A stretch of DNA of 64,000 nt from the NCBI GenBank assembly GCA_930633495.1, contig CAKNFJ010000001.1:992001-1056000 (forward strand), written 5' to 3'. This stretch comes from Hyphomicrobiales bacterium (GTDB taxonomy: Bacteria > Pseudomonadota > Alphaproteobacteria > Rhizobiales > Beijerinckiaceae). The notes under the pieces were generated by a model. The model was given only the letters and a program-made list of their open reading frames with translations, made no database searches and was not told where the DNA came from. Positions 47,047 to 56,464 of the stretch are shown here, piece after piece. A program made the position numbers and the translations under genes. The stretch's first letter is position 1. Each line of letters begins with the position of its first letter.

Positions 47047-47105
47047 CTTCTGCTTTTATCGCATTTTCTCGACGCGAACCGGTGCCCGCTCCGCCCGACA
47101 ATGCT
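47047..47105. repeat. RIME-like repeat, copy 2 (partial)
   Basis: Carries TTTTATCGCATTTTC, GACGCGAACCGGTGCCC and ACAATGCTT, matching the 3' half of the repeat at 2304-2406 with several substitutions. It lies between the mucR stop and its terminator, so it is part of the mucR 3' untranslated region. Confidence 0.65.
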
Positions 47106-47125
47106 TCAGAAAGCTGATCCGAGGC

Positions 47126-47542
47126 TCAGCGGCGCTTGCGGCGCTGCTGACCCAGACCCATTTTCTTCGCGAGCTGCGAGCGGGCCTCAGCATAGTTCGG
47201 CGCGACCATCGGATAGTCCGGCGGCAGGCCCCACTTCTCGCGATACTGCTCGGGCGACATGTTGTACTGCGTGCGCAGATGCCGCTTCAGCGACTTGAAC
47301 TTCTTGCCGTCCTCAAGGCAGATCAGATAATCCGCCGTGATCGACTTCTTCACCGGAATGGCTGGCTTCGGTGCTTCAACCTGAACGACCGGAGCGGCCC
47401 CGCCGATAACCCGATTCAACGCCGAATGGACTTCGCTGATCAGAGCGGGCAGGTCGGAGGCGGGCACGGAATTGTTCGAAACGTAAGCGGAAACGATGTC
47501 CGCGGTCAGCTCGATGAAGTCCGACCCCTCGTTATCTGTCAT
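47126..47542 (-). CDS. MucR/Ros family transcriptional regulator
   Basis: 138 aa. MucR proteins bind AT-rich DNA, oligomerise, and act as H-NS-like global repressors of exopolysaccharide, motility and cell-cycle genes in Rhizobiales. The zinc-finger-like core reads [19 protein letters not shown]: of the Ros ligands Cys, Cys, His, His only Cys75 and His88 remain, with Asp78 and Gln92/Tyr93 in place of the others. This fits the zinc-poor or zinc-free MucR variants. AAGGAG lies 10 nt before the start. Terminated by the hairpin at 46999. Confidence 0.94.
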   Translation of the reverse strand: MTDNEGSDFIELTADIVSAYVSNNSVPASDLPALISEVHSALNRVIGGAAPVVQVEAPKPAIPVKKSITADYLICLEDGKKFKSLKRHLRTQYNMSPEQYREKWGLPPDYPMVAPNYAEARSQLAKKMGLGQQRRKRR

Positions 47543-47872
47543 GGCGACATTACTCCTTATCGTTCTTTGTTGGCAGTTTTCTAAGGATCACTCTTTTGCT
47601 CTGCCCGATTTCTCGTCATTCTTACCGGTAGCGGGTCAAGCACTACCGCCGCCAGAATCGGACAACGCGGACTGATCACGACATGCGTTTAGTCTATACC
47701 GACTATTCGTGCAAGGGAACAATTCACAACATTCGAAATCCAGAATGTCTGTAATTCAACCAGAGCGCGTTGGTTTTTTTCTGCACTGCAAAATAAATTC
47801 TGCGAAATCCGAAGGCATCTTGCCAGCACGCGGCCCCATCTCTACCTGTCCGCACACCCCTCGGAGAAGCCA
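47543..47872. other. 330-nt divergent intergenic region (mucR / oligopeptidase B)
   Basis: No gene seen. The middle (about 47690-47800) is distinctly AT-rich for this genome, as expected where MucR-type proteins bind, and may be an autoregulatory region. A small stem-loop with a T-run (AACCA at 47758 paired with TGGTT at 47771, then T to 47780) lies ~90 nt before the peptidase start and could be a weak attenuator. Confidence 0.5.
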
Positions 47873-50053
47873 ATGCGCCCGGATCAGCCTCGCCACGCCC
47901 GCACCAGCGCTCAACCGGGGCGACATGGCAAGCCGCGCGCGCCGGTAGCCGCAGTAAAGACGAAAGAGACGACCGTCCACGGCGTCGTGCTCCGCGACAA
48001 TTACGATTGGCTGCGCGCCGCGAACTGGAAGGACGTCCTGCGCGATCCGGATACGCTCCCGGCCGATATCCGCGCTTATCTCGAGGCCGAAAACGCCTAT
48101 TGCCGCAAGCTGCTGGCCCCGACCCGCGCGCTACAGCGCGACATCGTCAAGGAGATGCGCGGCCGAATCAAAGAAGACGATTCCAGCGTTCCTCAGCCCG
48201 ACGGGCCGTTCCTCTACTATTCACGCTATCGCAAAGGTGCGGAGCATCCGCTGATCTGTCGGCGCGCCCGTGGCGAAGCAACCGGACAGAAGAAGCGCGA
48301 GCAGATCATGCTCGATGCCGACGCCTTGTCGCAGGGCAAGGATTTCTTCGACCTCGGAGACACGGCGCACAGCCCCGACCACAGGCTGCTGGCCTGGAGC
48401 GCGGACGAAGCCGGCTCGGAACTGCACATGATCCGGGTCCGAGACCTGGAGACCGGCGAAGACCTGTCGGATGAAGTCAAGGATACGACCGGCGACATCG
48501 TCTGGGCGAGCGATTCGCGATCCTTCTTCTATGTCGCGCTCGACGCCGACCACCGTCCCTCGCGCGTCTTGCGCCATCGTCTCGGCACGCCGATCGAGAG
48601 CGACGAACTTCTGCACGACGAAGCGGATTGCGGCATGTTCGTCGATATCGACCGGACGCAGTCGGGCCGGTTCCTGCTGATCGGCATCAGCGATCATGAG
48701 ACCTCCGAAACGCGCCTGGTCGATCTCGACATCCCGGACGCCAGGCCGGTCCTGGTCGCGCCGCGTCTCACCGGACGGCAATATGCCCTGGAGCATCATG
48801 GCGAGGATCTGCTGATCCGGACCAATGCCGACGACGCCGAGGACTTCAAGATCGTCAGCGCGCCGGTGGCTTCGCCCGCTCCGGCGCATTGGCGCGATCT
48901 CATTCCCCATCAGCCGGGGCGGCTGATCATCAATCATGTCTGCCTGAAGGGTCGGCTGATCCGGCTGGAGCGCGAAGACGGGCTGCCGCGAATCGTCATC
49001 CGCGATCTCGCCAGCGGCGCGGAAAGCCGCATCGCCTTCGAGGAGGAGGCCTATGGCCTCGGCATCGACGCCGGCTACGAATTCGACACCGATACGCTGC
49101 GCTTCATCTATGCATCGATGGCGCGCCCCGCCGAAACCTATGACTACGATCTCGCCAGCGGCGAGCGGACCTTGCTGAAGCGTCAGGAGATTCCGTCCGG
49201 CCACGATCCGGCCGCTTACAGGGTGCGCCGCATCTTCGCCACGGCGAAGGACGGCGCGCGCGTGCCGATCTCGATCCTGCATCGCGCGGATACGCCGCTC
49301 GACGGCTCCGCCCCATGCCTGCTCTATGGCTACGGCTCCTATGGCTCCGCCATGTCCGCCTCGTTCCGGACGCGACCGCTCAGCCTGGTCGATCGCGGCT
49401 TCGTCTATGCGATCGCCCATGTCCGCGGCGGCACCGACAAGGGCTGGGGCTGGTATCGCGACGGCAAGCGCGAGAACAAGCGCAACACCTTCACCGACTT
49501 CATCGCTGCGGCCGAAGCCCTGGCGGAGGCCGGCTTCACCCGCCGCGGCCGCATCGTCGCCGAGGGCGGCAGCGCCGGCGGCATGCTGATGGGCGCGGTC
49601 GCGAACATGGCGCCGGAACTCTTCGCCGGCATCGTCGCGGAAGTGCCGTTCGTCGACGTGCTCAACACGATCCTGGACGACACCTTGCCGCTGACGCCGC
49701 CGGAATGGCCGGAATGGGGAGACCCGATCCGCGACGTGAAAGCCTTCGAGACGATCCGCAGCTATTCGCCCTACGACAACGTCACGGCGCAGGATTATCC
49801 GCCGATCCTGGCGATGGGCGGGCTGACCGATCCGCGAGTGACCTATTGGGAGCCGGCGAAATGGGTGGCGAGGCTGCGCGCGACGATGACGGGCGGCGGG
49901 CCGGTCATGCTCCACACCAATATGGATGCGGGCCATGGCGGCGCCGCCGGCCGCTTCGATTCGCTGAAGGAGACGGCGCTGGCCTACGCCTTTGCCATCC
50001 GCGCCGTCAGCGAAGGCTGGCCGGCGTTTGGCGGAAACCGAGCGGGCGTCTAA
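47873..50053 (+). CDS. ptrB: S9 family peptidase, oligopeptidase B (protease II)
   Basis: 726 aa. A beta-propeller N-terminal domain gates the C-terminal alpha/beta hydrolase. Catalytic Ser567 lies in EGGSAGG, His688 in DAGHGG and the Asp in the GGLTDPRV region. It cleaves oligopeptides after basic residues in the cytoplasm. The first ~30 residues are basic and unconserved; the propeller begins around VHGVVLRDNYDWLR, so a later start is conceivable. Its stop abuts the stop of the convergent acidic protein (0 nt between). Confidence 0.93.
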   Translation: MRPDQPRHARTSAQPGRHGKPRAPVAAVKTKETTVHGVVLRDNYDWLRAANWKDVLRDPDTLPADIRAYLEAENAYCRKLLAPTRALQRDIVKEMRGRIKEDDSSVPQPDGPFLYYSRYRKGAEHPLICRRARGEATGQKKREQIMLDADALSQGKDFFDLGDTAHSPDHRLLAWSADEAGSELHMIRVRDLETGEDLSDEVKDTTGDIVWASDSRSFFYVALDADHRPSRVLRHRLGTPIESDELLHDEADCGMFVDIDRTQSGRFLLIGISDHETSETRLVDLDIPDARPVLVAPRLTGRQYALEHHGEDLLIRTNADDAEDFKIVSAPVASPAPAHWRDLIPHQPGRLIINHVCLKGRLIRLEREDGLPRIVIRDLASGAESRIAFEEEAYGLGIDAGYEFDTDTLRFIYASMARPAETYDYDLASGERTLLKRQEIPSGHDPAAYRVRRIFATAKDGARVPISILHRADTPLDGSAPCLLYGYGSYGSAMSASFRTRPLSLVDRGFVYAIAHVRGGTDKGWGWYRDGKRENKRNTFTDFIAAAEALAEAGFTRRGRIVAEGGSAGGMLMGAVANMAPELFAGIVAEVPFVDVLNTILDDTLPLTPPEWPEWGDPIRDVKAFETIRSYSPYDNVTAQDYPPILAMGGLTDPRVTYWEPAKWVARLRATMTGGGPVMLHTNMDAGHGGAAGRFDSLKETALAYAFAIRAVSEGWPAFGGNRAGV

Positions 50054-51439
50054 TCAGACGCCCAGCCGGTTCTTCTCGCTGGCGAGATAGGCCTTGAGTT
50101 CGTCCATCGAGGCGAAGCTGAATTCGCCATCGGGCGTGCGCGCCCGGATCGAACCATCGGCGTAGATGGTGAAGTGGGCGTCGCCGACCTGATAGGCACC
50201 GACGATGCCCTCGTCGGACGCGGCCCGTTCCTGCGGCGCCGGCGGCTCAGGTTCGGCCGAGGTATCAGCGGGCAAGGCTTCGCCGGACACGTCCTCGCCG
50301 GCCGGGCCTTCGGCGGTGGCGGGTTCCGCCTGCTCTTCCCTATCTGCGGGGAATTCATCCGTCGATGGCGCTTTTTCGTCCTCGGCTTCGGGTTCCGCCA
50401 CGGGCTCAGGCGCAGGCGGGAATGCCGGAGCTTCGGTCCGAGGCGGCCATGACGGGGCCGCGACGTCCGAAGGATCGGACGCGGCCGGGGGCTCGAACCA
50501 GGGCTCCCGACGCGGCGAGGCCCGATCCATCCAGGCTTCCGCCTCCGCGAAGGGATCCTCCTCCTCCGGCGCAAGTGACGGCTCGATACGCGAATCGCTG
50601 CCGGCCGGTTCGTTCAGATGCCCAGCCAGGCTCTCGCGCAGCGCGCTGAATTCGTCGGCGTCGGACGATGCCCCGGCAGGGGCGTCTTCCTCCGGTTCGT
50701 CGGCTTGAAACTCGGGCGCGCGCTCCGCCGACGGCGCGGGCGGGACAAGAAAGGGCTCGACGGCATGGGCCAGCGCCTCGTCCTCTCCCACCGGCTGGAT
50801 CTTCGCGGAAACGATCTCGGCCGGCTCGTGGCTTTCGGTTTCGACGGCGACCGGCGCATCCTCGAAGCGCGCGAAGGAGGTGCCTTGGAACATGTCGGGC
50901 AGCGGCTCCACGACCCCCAAGGCAGGCGCCTCCTGCCGCTCCTCCGGCCGAACCTCATCCGAAGCCTGATCGAGCTCCCGCGCCACAAGAGAACCGAACA
51001 GATCGCGCTCCGCGACGGGAGCAATCTCGGGAGCCGCAGCGGCCGTCTCACCGGCCGGGCGTGCCAATTCATTCACCACGGCGCCGGCCACGACGGCGCC
51101 GGCCGCAGCACCGATCGCGGCGGGAACCAAGGGCGTCCCCGATTCGGCGATCTCTTCCGGGCGGATCCGCTCGCGCAGGGCACGGGCGCTGTCCAGCGCA
51201 GCCTGAGCCGCCGGCTCGGCCCGCGCCTGCGCGGCTTCGGCGAGGGAGCGCTTGAGCGCGCCGAGTTCGCGCAGGACCCAGGACAGGGACAGCAGGATCA
51301 GGCCGGCGCTGGTCGCGATCGAGCCGATGATGACCTGGGTGAAGCCCCGTTCGAGAACCAGATAGGGCCATCCGTCATAGATGGCATAGGCGCCGCCGCC
51401 GAAGAGAACGAGGCCCAGAACGGTGAAAATCGCGATCAA
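50054..51439 (-). CDS. membrane-anchored acidic low-complexity protein
   Basis: 461 aa. Two membrane segments at the N-terminus (residues ~3-20 and ~38-58), then a basic/helical stretch, then ~300 residues extremely rich in Glu, Ala, Pro and Asp with no fold in sight. The last ~45 residues (YQVGDAHFTIYADGSIRAR... through DELKAYLASEKNRL) look ordered and are the likely functional end. Not recognised. Possibly a spacer tethering a small domain to the membrane. Co-terminal with ptrB. Confidence 0.75.
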   Translation of the reverse strand: MIAIFTVLGLVLFGGGAYAIYDGWPYLVLERGFTQVIIGSIATSAGLILLSLSWVLRELGALKRSLAEAAQARAEPAAQAALDSARALRERIRPEEIAESGTPLVPAAIGAAAGAVVAGAVVNELARPAGETAAAAPEIAPVAERDLFGSLVARELDQASDEVRPEERQEAPALGVVEPLPDMFQGTSFARFEDAPVAVETESHEPAEIVSAKIQPVGEDEALAHAVEPFLVPPAPSAERAPEFQADEPEEDAPAGASSDADEFSALRESLAGHLNEPAGSDSRIEPSLAPEEEDPFAEAEAWMDRASPRREPWFEPPAASDPSDVAAPSWPPRTEAPAFPPAPEPVAEPEAEDEKAPSTDEFPADREEQAEPATAEGPAGEDVSGEALPADTSAEPEPPAPQERAASDEGIVGAYQVGDAHFTIYADGSIRARTPDGEFSFASMDELKAYLASEKNRLGV

Positions 51440-51538
51440 TTTCGCATCCTTGACATGTCGCGCGCCGGCGCTGGGGCGGCGCGAAAGCGCTTTACTATCT
51501 AACGCATTGAATAAGGGAGTGTTTCCAATCCGGATGGC

Positions 51539-51805
51539 TAAGAGCCTCTAACACAATCCGGAGGGGTCTCGATGGGCTTTGGAGGGCCGCATGCCGGGAG
51601 GAGCGCGCAGCCGATATCCTTCGATATCGGCAAGTCGTTCCGACGCCGCAGGCGGCCCTCCAAAGCCCACCTTCGGCGCCGGGAATTCGACCGCCCGCGG
51701 CGTCGCGGCGCTTGCCGATACCAACGTATCGGCTTCACCCCGCTCCTGGCGGAGCGGACGAATTGCCGACGTCGAGACCCCTCCGGATTGTGTTAGAGGC
51801 TCTTA
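51539..51805. repeat. 267-bp nested palindromic element with 34-bp perfect terminal inverted repeats
   Basis: The ends are exact 34-bp inverted repeats (51539-51572 and 51772-51805; outer end TAAGAGCCTCTAACACAATC). Immediately inside, a 17-bp arm GGGCTTTGGAGGGCCGC (51574-51590) pairs perfectly with 51652-51668 and encloses hairpin CCGATATCCTTCGATATCGG (51611-51630). The right half holds three more hairpins at 51695-51708, 51714-51733 and 51740-51757 (CCGCTCC-TGGC-GGAGCGG). A TA dinucleotide borders both ends. No ORF inside is convincing. It is either a MITE-like element or a structured multi-branch nucleic acid. Confidence 0.9.
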
Positions 51806-51994
51806 GAACGGGAAGGAATCTGGCGCGATTGTGGCCGTCTGTCGAGAAGTCATGCGCATTTCGCGGTGGGAGCGGTTGTCGGCCGGCGCCGGGACGCTTA
51901 ACTATCGGGTGGAATGGCGGGGCTGCCCTGCCTCCGTCCGGCAACGGCAAGCCATTCTCATTCAAGCGAATTTCATAGCCCAAGGAGAGGCCTC

Positions 51995-52594
51995 ATGTCT
52001 TTTACTCTTCCTGATCTGCCCTACGCCCATGATGCTCTCCAGCCCTTCATGTCGAAGGAGACGCTCGAGTATCATCACGACAAGCACCACCTCGCCTACG
52101 TCAACAACGGCAACAACGCGATCAAGGGCACGGAATTCGAGGGCAAGTCTCTCGAGGAGATCGTCAAGGGCTCCTACGGCAAGAACCCGGCCGTCTTCAA
52201 CAATGCCGGCCAGCACTACAACCACCTCCATTTCTGGAAGTGGATGAAGCCGAATGGCGGCGGCAAGATCCCGGGCGCGCTGGAGAAGGCGATCGTCGAC
52301 GCCTTCGGCTCGGTCGACAAGTTCAAGGAAGATTTCATCGCCGCCGGCGTCGGCCAGTTCGGCTCGGGCTGGGCCTGGCTCGAGGTCAAGGGCGGCAAGC
52401 TCGCCGTCAGCAAGACCCCGAACGGCGAGAGCCCGCTCGTCCATGGCGGCACGCCGATCCTCGGCGTCGACGTCTGGGAGCACTCCTACTACATCGACTA
52501 CCGCAATCGTCGCCCGGACTATCTCAAGGCCTTCCTCGACAGCCTGGTGAACTGGGAATACGTCGCGGAGCGCTACGACGCCTCCAAGGCCTGA
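51995..52594 (+). CDS. sodB: superoxide dismutase, Fe-type
   Basis: 199 aa; converts superoxide to H2O2 and O2. Metal ligands His27, His77, Asp159 and His163 (DVWEHSYYIDY) are present. Gln73 in the NAGQHYNHLHFW segment is the FeSOD-type glutamine; MnSODs have Gly there. ATG 51995 follows AAGGAGAGG. No signal peptide, so cytoplasmic. The promoter must lie in the 189 bp after the palindromic element. Confidence 0.95.
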   Translation: MSFTLPDLPYAHDALQPFMSKETLEYHHDKHHLAYVNNGNNAIKGTEFEGKSLEEIVKGSYGKNPAVFNNAGQHYNHLHFWKWMKPNGGGKIPGALEKAIVDAFGSVDKFKEDFIAAGVGQFGSGWAWLEVKGGKLAVSKTPNGESPLVHGGTPILGVDVWEHSYYIDYRNRRPDYLKAFLDSLVNWEYVAERYDASKA

Positions 52595-52616
52595 GCCTGA
52601 CGGCACGGCAGAATGC

Positions 52617-52644
52617 AAACGGGGCCTTTCGGCCCCGTTTTTTT
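52617..52644 (+). terminator. intrinsic terminator of sodB
   Basis: AAACGGGGCC (52617-52626), loop TTTC, GGCCCCGTTT (52631-52640) and a further T-run. 22 nt past the stop. Confidence 0.93.
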
Positions 52645-52666
52645 GTTGCTACGGCGCGCGCGGCAA

Positions 52667-54352
52667 TCAGACGGCGACGTTGCGCAGGAACTGGTCGACG
52701 GTCGAATCCAGACGCTGCGCTTGATCGGCAACCTCTCCGGCGGCGCAGCGCACCTGCTCGGCCGAGCGCCCCGTCTCCTCGACGCTATCGGCGAGCACAC
52801 TGAGATCGCTCGACACGGACAGCGAGGAGGAACTCGCCATCGCGACGCCGCTGGCGATCTCGCCGGTGGCGATGGCCTGCTGCTCGATCGAGGTCGCGAC
52901 CGAGTTCGCGAATTTCTCGATCGCGTTCATGCGTTCGGCGATGTTCTGGATCGCGCCGACCACCTGGCCGGTCGCGCCCTGTATCGCCGCGACCTGGGCG
53001 ACGATGCGGTCAGTGGCGTCAGCGGTCTGCGCCGCCAGCGACTTCACCTCCGAGGCGACGACCGCGAAACCACGCCCGGCCTCGCCGGCGCGTGCCGCCT
53101 CGATGGTCGCGTTCAGCGCCAGCAGATTGGTTTGCGCGGCGATGTCGCGGATCAGGTTGACGACCTCGCCGATGGCGCGCGCCGTGTCGTCGAGCTCGCG
53201 GACGGAGCCGGCGGTGTCGCGCGACGCCGAAGCCGCCTCGACGATCTCGGTGCGGACACGACGAACCTGGAACTCGACCTCGCGGATGGCCGCGCCCATC
53301 TCCTCGGCCGCCTGGGCGGCGTTCTCGACGTTGCCGGAAGCGCCATGGGCGTTGTCGGCGGCCCGCGCCGCGCGCTGCGAGGATTCAGCGGCAACGCGGG
53401 CAAGCCCGTCCGACGCCTCGCGCATCTGCTCGGCGTTGTTCTTGAACGCCTCCAGCGCCAGCCCCACCTCGCCACGAAACGAGATGATGGCCGCGTCGAC
53501 GCCTTGCTGGCGTGCGCGCCGCTCGACCTCGGAAGCACTTTGCTTCTCCTGCAGCGTCGCGCGCTCCGCCAGGCGAAGCTTCAGGACACCGAGAGCGCGC
53601 GCAATGGCGCCGATCTCGTCGCGCCGCTCCAGCGCATCGATGGGCGTATCCAGCTTGCCGTCCGAAATGCTGACGATGGATTTGGTCATGCTGCGCAGCG
53701 GGCGCATCGTCCGCGAGAGCGAAAACCAGAGCAGAGGCCCGAGCACGAGCAGAATGAGCAGGCCCAGCCCGATGGTCACGACCTGCTCCCAGGTCGCGCG
53801 CGCCACCAGCCGGGTCTTGTCGAAGCGCAGGGCGACATAGCCGATCAGCTTGCGCTGGCTGCCGACGCGCACCGCATGGATCTGGACCACAAAGACGTCG
53901 TCCTCGATCGTGATTTCGTCGCGGTTCTGCAGGGCCTTCCAGGGTTCCGCGCCGATGCGGCTGGTCAGCCAGCGCGGCGTCAGCGAGAGGCGAGCCTCCT
54001 CGTTGCGCCCGGCCGAAGCGAGAGCGGAGAGATCGTCGCCTACCATGCCGGCATCGAAATCGGGGTCGCGCTGAAGCGATGTCAGGATATAGCCGAGCGT
54101 ACTGGTGTCGCGCGACAGGATCAGAGACGGCGCCGCATTGACCACCATCAGGGTCAGCGCCGTCACCTTCTGGTCCAGATCGGCGCGCGTGCGGGCATCA
54201 TTATAGCGCGCGATCGCCACCACCACGATGACGACCGCGACCGCGACGATGGCGACGGCGGCTGCGGCGATCTGACGGCTGAGCGATCCCAGGCCACGCC
54301 CGACCGGTTGCGCCAACTCGCCCGCGGCGGAGGCGCGTCTGAACCACGACAT
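52667..54352 (-). CDS. methyl-accepting chemotaxis protein
   Basis: 561 aa from ATG 54352 ([12 protein letters not shown]); upstream in-frame sequence is unconserved. Two membrane segments (~30-52 and ~205-228) flank a ~150-residue periplasmic sensor domain of unknown ligand; a HAMP domain follows ([19 protein letters not shown]), then the signalling hairpin with [20 protein letters not shown]. No CheB/CheR pentapeptide at the C-terminus (ends FLRNVAV). Converges with sodB, sharing its terminator region. Confidence 0.94.
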   Translation of the reverse strand: MSWFRRASAAGELAQPVGRGLGSLSRQIAAAAVAIVAVAVVIVVVAIARYNDARTRADLDQKVTALTLMVVNAAPSLILSRDTSTLGYILTSLQRDPDFDAGMVGDDLSALASAGRNEEARLSLTPRWLTSRIGAEPWKALQNRDEITIEDDVFVVQIHAVRVGSQRKLIGYVALRFDKTRLVARATWEQVVTIGLGLLILLVLGPLLWFSLSRTMRPLRSMTKSIVSISDGKLDTPIDALERRDEIGAIARALGVLKLRLAERATLQEKQSASEVERRARQQGVDAAIISFRGEVGLALEAFKNNAEQMREASDGLARVAAESSQRAARAADNAHGASGNVENAAQAAEEMGAAIREVEFQVRRVRTEIVEAASASRDTAGSVRELDDTARAIGEVVNLIRDIAAQTNLLALNATIEAARAGEAGRGFAVVASEVKSLAAQTADATDRIVAQVAAIQGATGQVVGAIQNIAERMNAIEKFANSVATSIEQQAIATGEIASGVAMASSSSLSVSSDLSVLADSVEETGRSAEQVRCAAGEVADQAQRLDSTVDQFLRNVAV

Positions 54353-54469
54353 CGAGCCGAACTTCCCCGAAACGGCGCGACAGCGGCAAAGCCGAGCGCC
54401 AACCCAACCCCTGCCTAGACCTTCGCCGATCCCGGTAAACAAATCGCTTGCGCGGGCCGGTCTCGTCGC

Positions 54470-55303
54470 TCAGTCCGTCAGCTCGCGGAAGCGACGCAAC
54501 GGCATGCCGGGCGGCGGCTGGAAGGCGATTAGCGCCGCATGCTCGATCGGCCGCGTCGCCGTAACGGGATCGAGCCTCGACAACTCGTCGTCGACGAATC
54601 CGGGATGGCACATCACGAGATGGAGCGGGCCCGGCTGGATCAGGAAGCGGCCGAGATCCGCGCCGAAATCGCGTTGCGGATCGAAGGGCGCCACGCCGGA
54701 GAAGCCGCGATTGACGCGCAGCTGCCGCCGGAGCGCCGCACTCCTGAAACCCGCGGCAAGACCGGCGATGACCAGTGCCTTGCCCGTGGCGACACCGCGG
54801 GCGCGGATCGCCGTCGCCCGGTCGGCTGGGTCTCGCACATAAAGCGAACCGGCCGGATAGCGCCGGGCCAGATGGTCGAGCAACGTCCGGCGCACGCCCG
54901 GCAGCACATGCACATGCTGATGACCGTCCACGAAATCGGGCGGGCACCCCATCGCATCCTCGAAGGCGTCGAGCTGGCGCGCGATCTCCGTCGCGATCTC
55001 CGCCCGCGCCGTGGCGGAGGCGGCAGCCGCACGGGCGACATCCTTCAAGCCCGGCAGGGTGCCGTCCGGGGCAAGGCGCGGCATCGCCGAGAGCGGCGCG
55101 GCGCAGGTCAGGTTGAGATGCAGGCCGAGATCGGCCCTGTCCGAGAACGCGGCCAGCTCCGGCGCAAGCCGGCGCCAATGCGGGCGGTTGGTCATGGCAC
55201 CCGTCGCCGTCAGCTTGCCGCGCCCGATCAGCTCAAGGATCGAGCGGCTGATCCCCTCGGTCATGGCGAAATCATCGGCGCAGAGGATGAAGCCTTTCGC
55301 CAT
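54470..55303 (-). CDS. ChbG/HpnK (YdjC) family carbohydrate deacetylase
   Basis: 277 aa. Metal-dependent deacetylase fold with Asp-Asp in LCADDFAMT, His in LGLHLNL, and DGHQHVHVLPG. Family members deacetylate chitooligosaccharides (ChbG) or hopanoid-linked N-acetylglucosamine (HpnK). Start 55303 (MAKGF) excludes a poor upstream extension. Divergent from the GT2-murJ operon, suggesting a shared role in a lipid- or wall-linked sugar (inference). Confidence 0.88.
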   Translation of the reverse strand: MAKGFILCADDFAMTEGISRSILELIGRGKLTATGAMTNRPHWRRLAPELAAFSDRADLGLHLNLTCAAPLSAMPRLAPDGTLPGLKDVARAAAASATARAEIATEIARQLDAFEDAMGCPPDFVDGHQHVHVLPGVRRTLLDHLARRYPAGSLYVRDPADRATAIRARGVATGKALVIAGLAAGFRSAALRRQLRVNRGFSGVAPFDPQRDFGADLGRFLIQPGPLHLVMCHPGFVDDELSRLDPVTATRPIEHAALIAFQPPPGMPLRRFRELTD

Positions 55304-55426
55304 GCCTTTTCTTGTCCCCTGTTCGCCCGGATCGCGGTATAGCGCGGCAGGCTTGTCGGTCGCCAAGCTTTAAGGTTCTGTGCGTCGCGCGTCACCCTGT
55401 CGGCAGATTGCCCGGAAAGGTCGTTT

Positions 55427-56458
55427 GTGTCGGATTCTGCATCCCAGCCAGCTCAGCGCGCGCCCCGGGCGGCCCGTTGGCCGGAGCTTTCGATCGTCGT
55501 GCCGGTGCACAACGAGGCCGAGAATCTGCATCTGCTCGTCGACCGGCTGCGCAATGTGCTGGCCGATGCAGTTTCCTCCTGGGAGATCGTCTTCGTCGAC
55601 GACGGGAGCCGCGACGACACGCTGGCGGCGATCCGGGCGCTGAACGCCGCGGATCCGCGGATCAGCGCCGTCTCCTTCAGCCGCAACTTCGGCAAGGAGA
55701 TCGCGATCGCGGCCGGCCTCGACCACGCGACGGGCGATGCCGTCATCATCATGGACGCCGATCTCCAGCATCCGCCGGAGGTCATCCCGGCCTTCCTCGC
55801 GAAATGGCACGAGGGATATCTCAACGTCTACGGCCAGCGCACGGGGCGCGAGGACGAGACCCGCCTGAAGCGCAACTTCGCCAAGGCGTTCTACCGCATC
55901 TTCTCCTATTTCGGTGAAACCGAGCTGCCGGAGGGCGCCGGCGATTTCCGGCTGCTCGACCGCAAGGCCGTCGATGCCCTGCGGGCTCTGCCGGAGCGAT
56001 CGCGCTTCTCGAAGGGGCTCTACGCCTGGGTCGGCTTCCGCTCGATCGGCGTGCCCTTCCAGGTGGCCGAGCGCGAGCACGGCCAGTCGAAATTCCGGTA
56101 TCGCAAGCTGTTCTCCTTCGCCTTCGACGGGCTCTCCTCGTTCTCCACCGTGCCCCTGAAGGTCGCGACCTGGTCCGGCGCGATCATCGCTGTGATCGCC
56201 GCGCTGACAGCAGCCTACTTCCTGCTGCGTACGCTGTTCTTCGGCACCGACCTGCCCGGCTTCCCGTCCCTGATCGTCTCGATCATGTTCTTCTCGGGCA
56301 TCCAGCTGCTCTCGCTCGGCATGATCGGCGAATATGTCGGGCGCATCTTCGCCGAGGTGAAGCGGCGGCCGCTCTACCTGATCGGCGAGCGCGTCGGCTT
56401 CGATGCGCGCACGGTCGACCATCCGCGCGGCGATGCCCTGCCGCCGCTGATCCGCTAG
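55427..56458 (+). CDS. GT2 family glycosyltransferase (DPM/GtrB/ArnC-like)
   Basis: 343 aa from GTG 55427 with GGAAAGG upstream. Cytoplasmic GT-A domain (ELSIVVPVHNEAENL; DADLQHP as the metal/donor motif) and two C-terminal membrane helices. Such enzymes transfer sugars to undecaprenyl or other polyprenyl phosphate on the inner face of the membrane. It is six bases upstream of murJ, so the two form an operon. Confidence 0.92.
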   Translation: MSDSASQPAQRAPRAARWPELSIVVPVHNEAENLHLLVDRLRNVLADAVSSWEIVFVDDGSRDDTLAAIRALNAADPRISAVSFSRNFGKEIAIAAGLDHATGDAVIIMDADLQHPPEVIPAFLAKWHEGYLNVYGQRTGREDETRLKRNFAKAFYRIFSYFGETELPEGAGDFRLLDRKAVDALRALPERSRFSKGLYAWVGFRSIGVPFQVAEREHGQSKFRYRKLFSFAFDGLSSFSTVPLKVATWSGAIIAVIAALTAAYFLLRTLFFGTDLPGFPSLIVSIMFFSGIQLLSLGMIGEYVGRIFAEVKRRPLYLIGERVGFDARTVDHPRGDALPPLIR

Positions 56459-56464
56459 GTCCGT

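Noticed and set aside
47756..47980. A minus-strand small ORF in the mucR-ptrB gap
   Set aside because: It mostly overlaps the start of ptrB in antisense, has no ribosome-binding site and no protein-like composition.
51806..51994. Iron-responsive Irr- or RirA-type box upstream of sodB
   Set aside because: A short ATTC...GAAT symmetry exists near 51955-51972, but it does not match a known box well enough to report.
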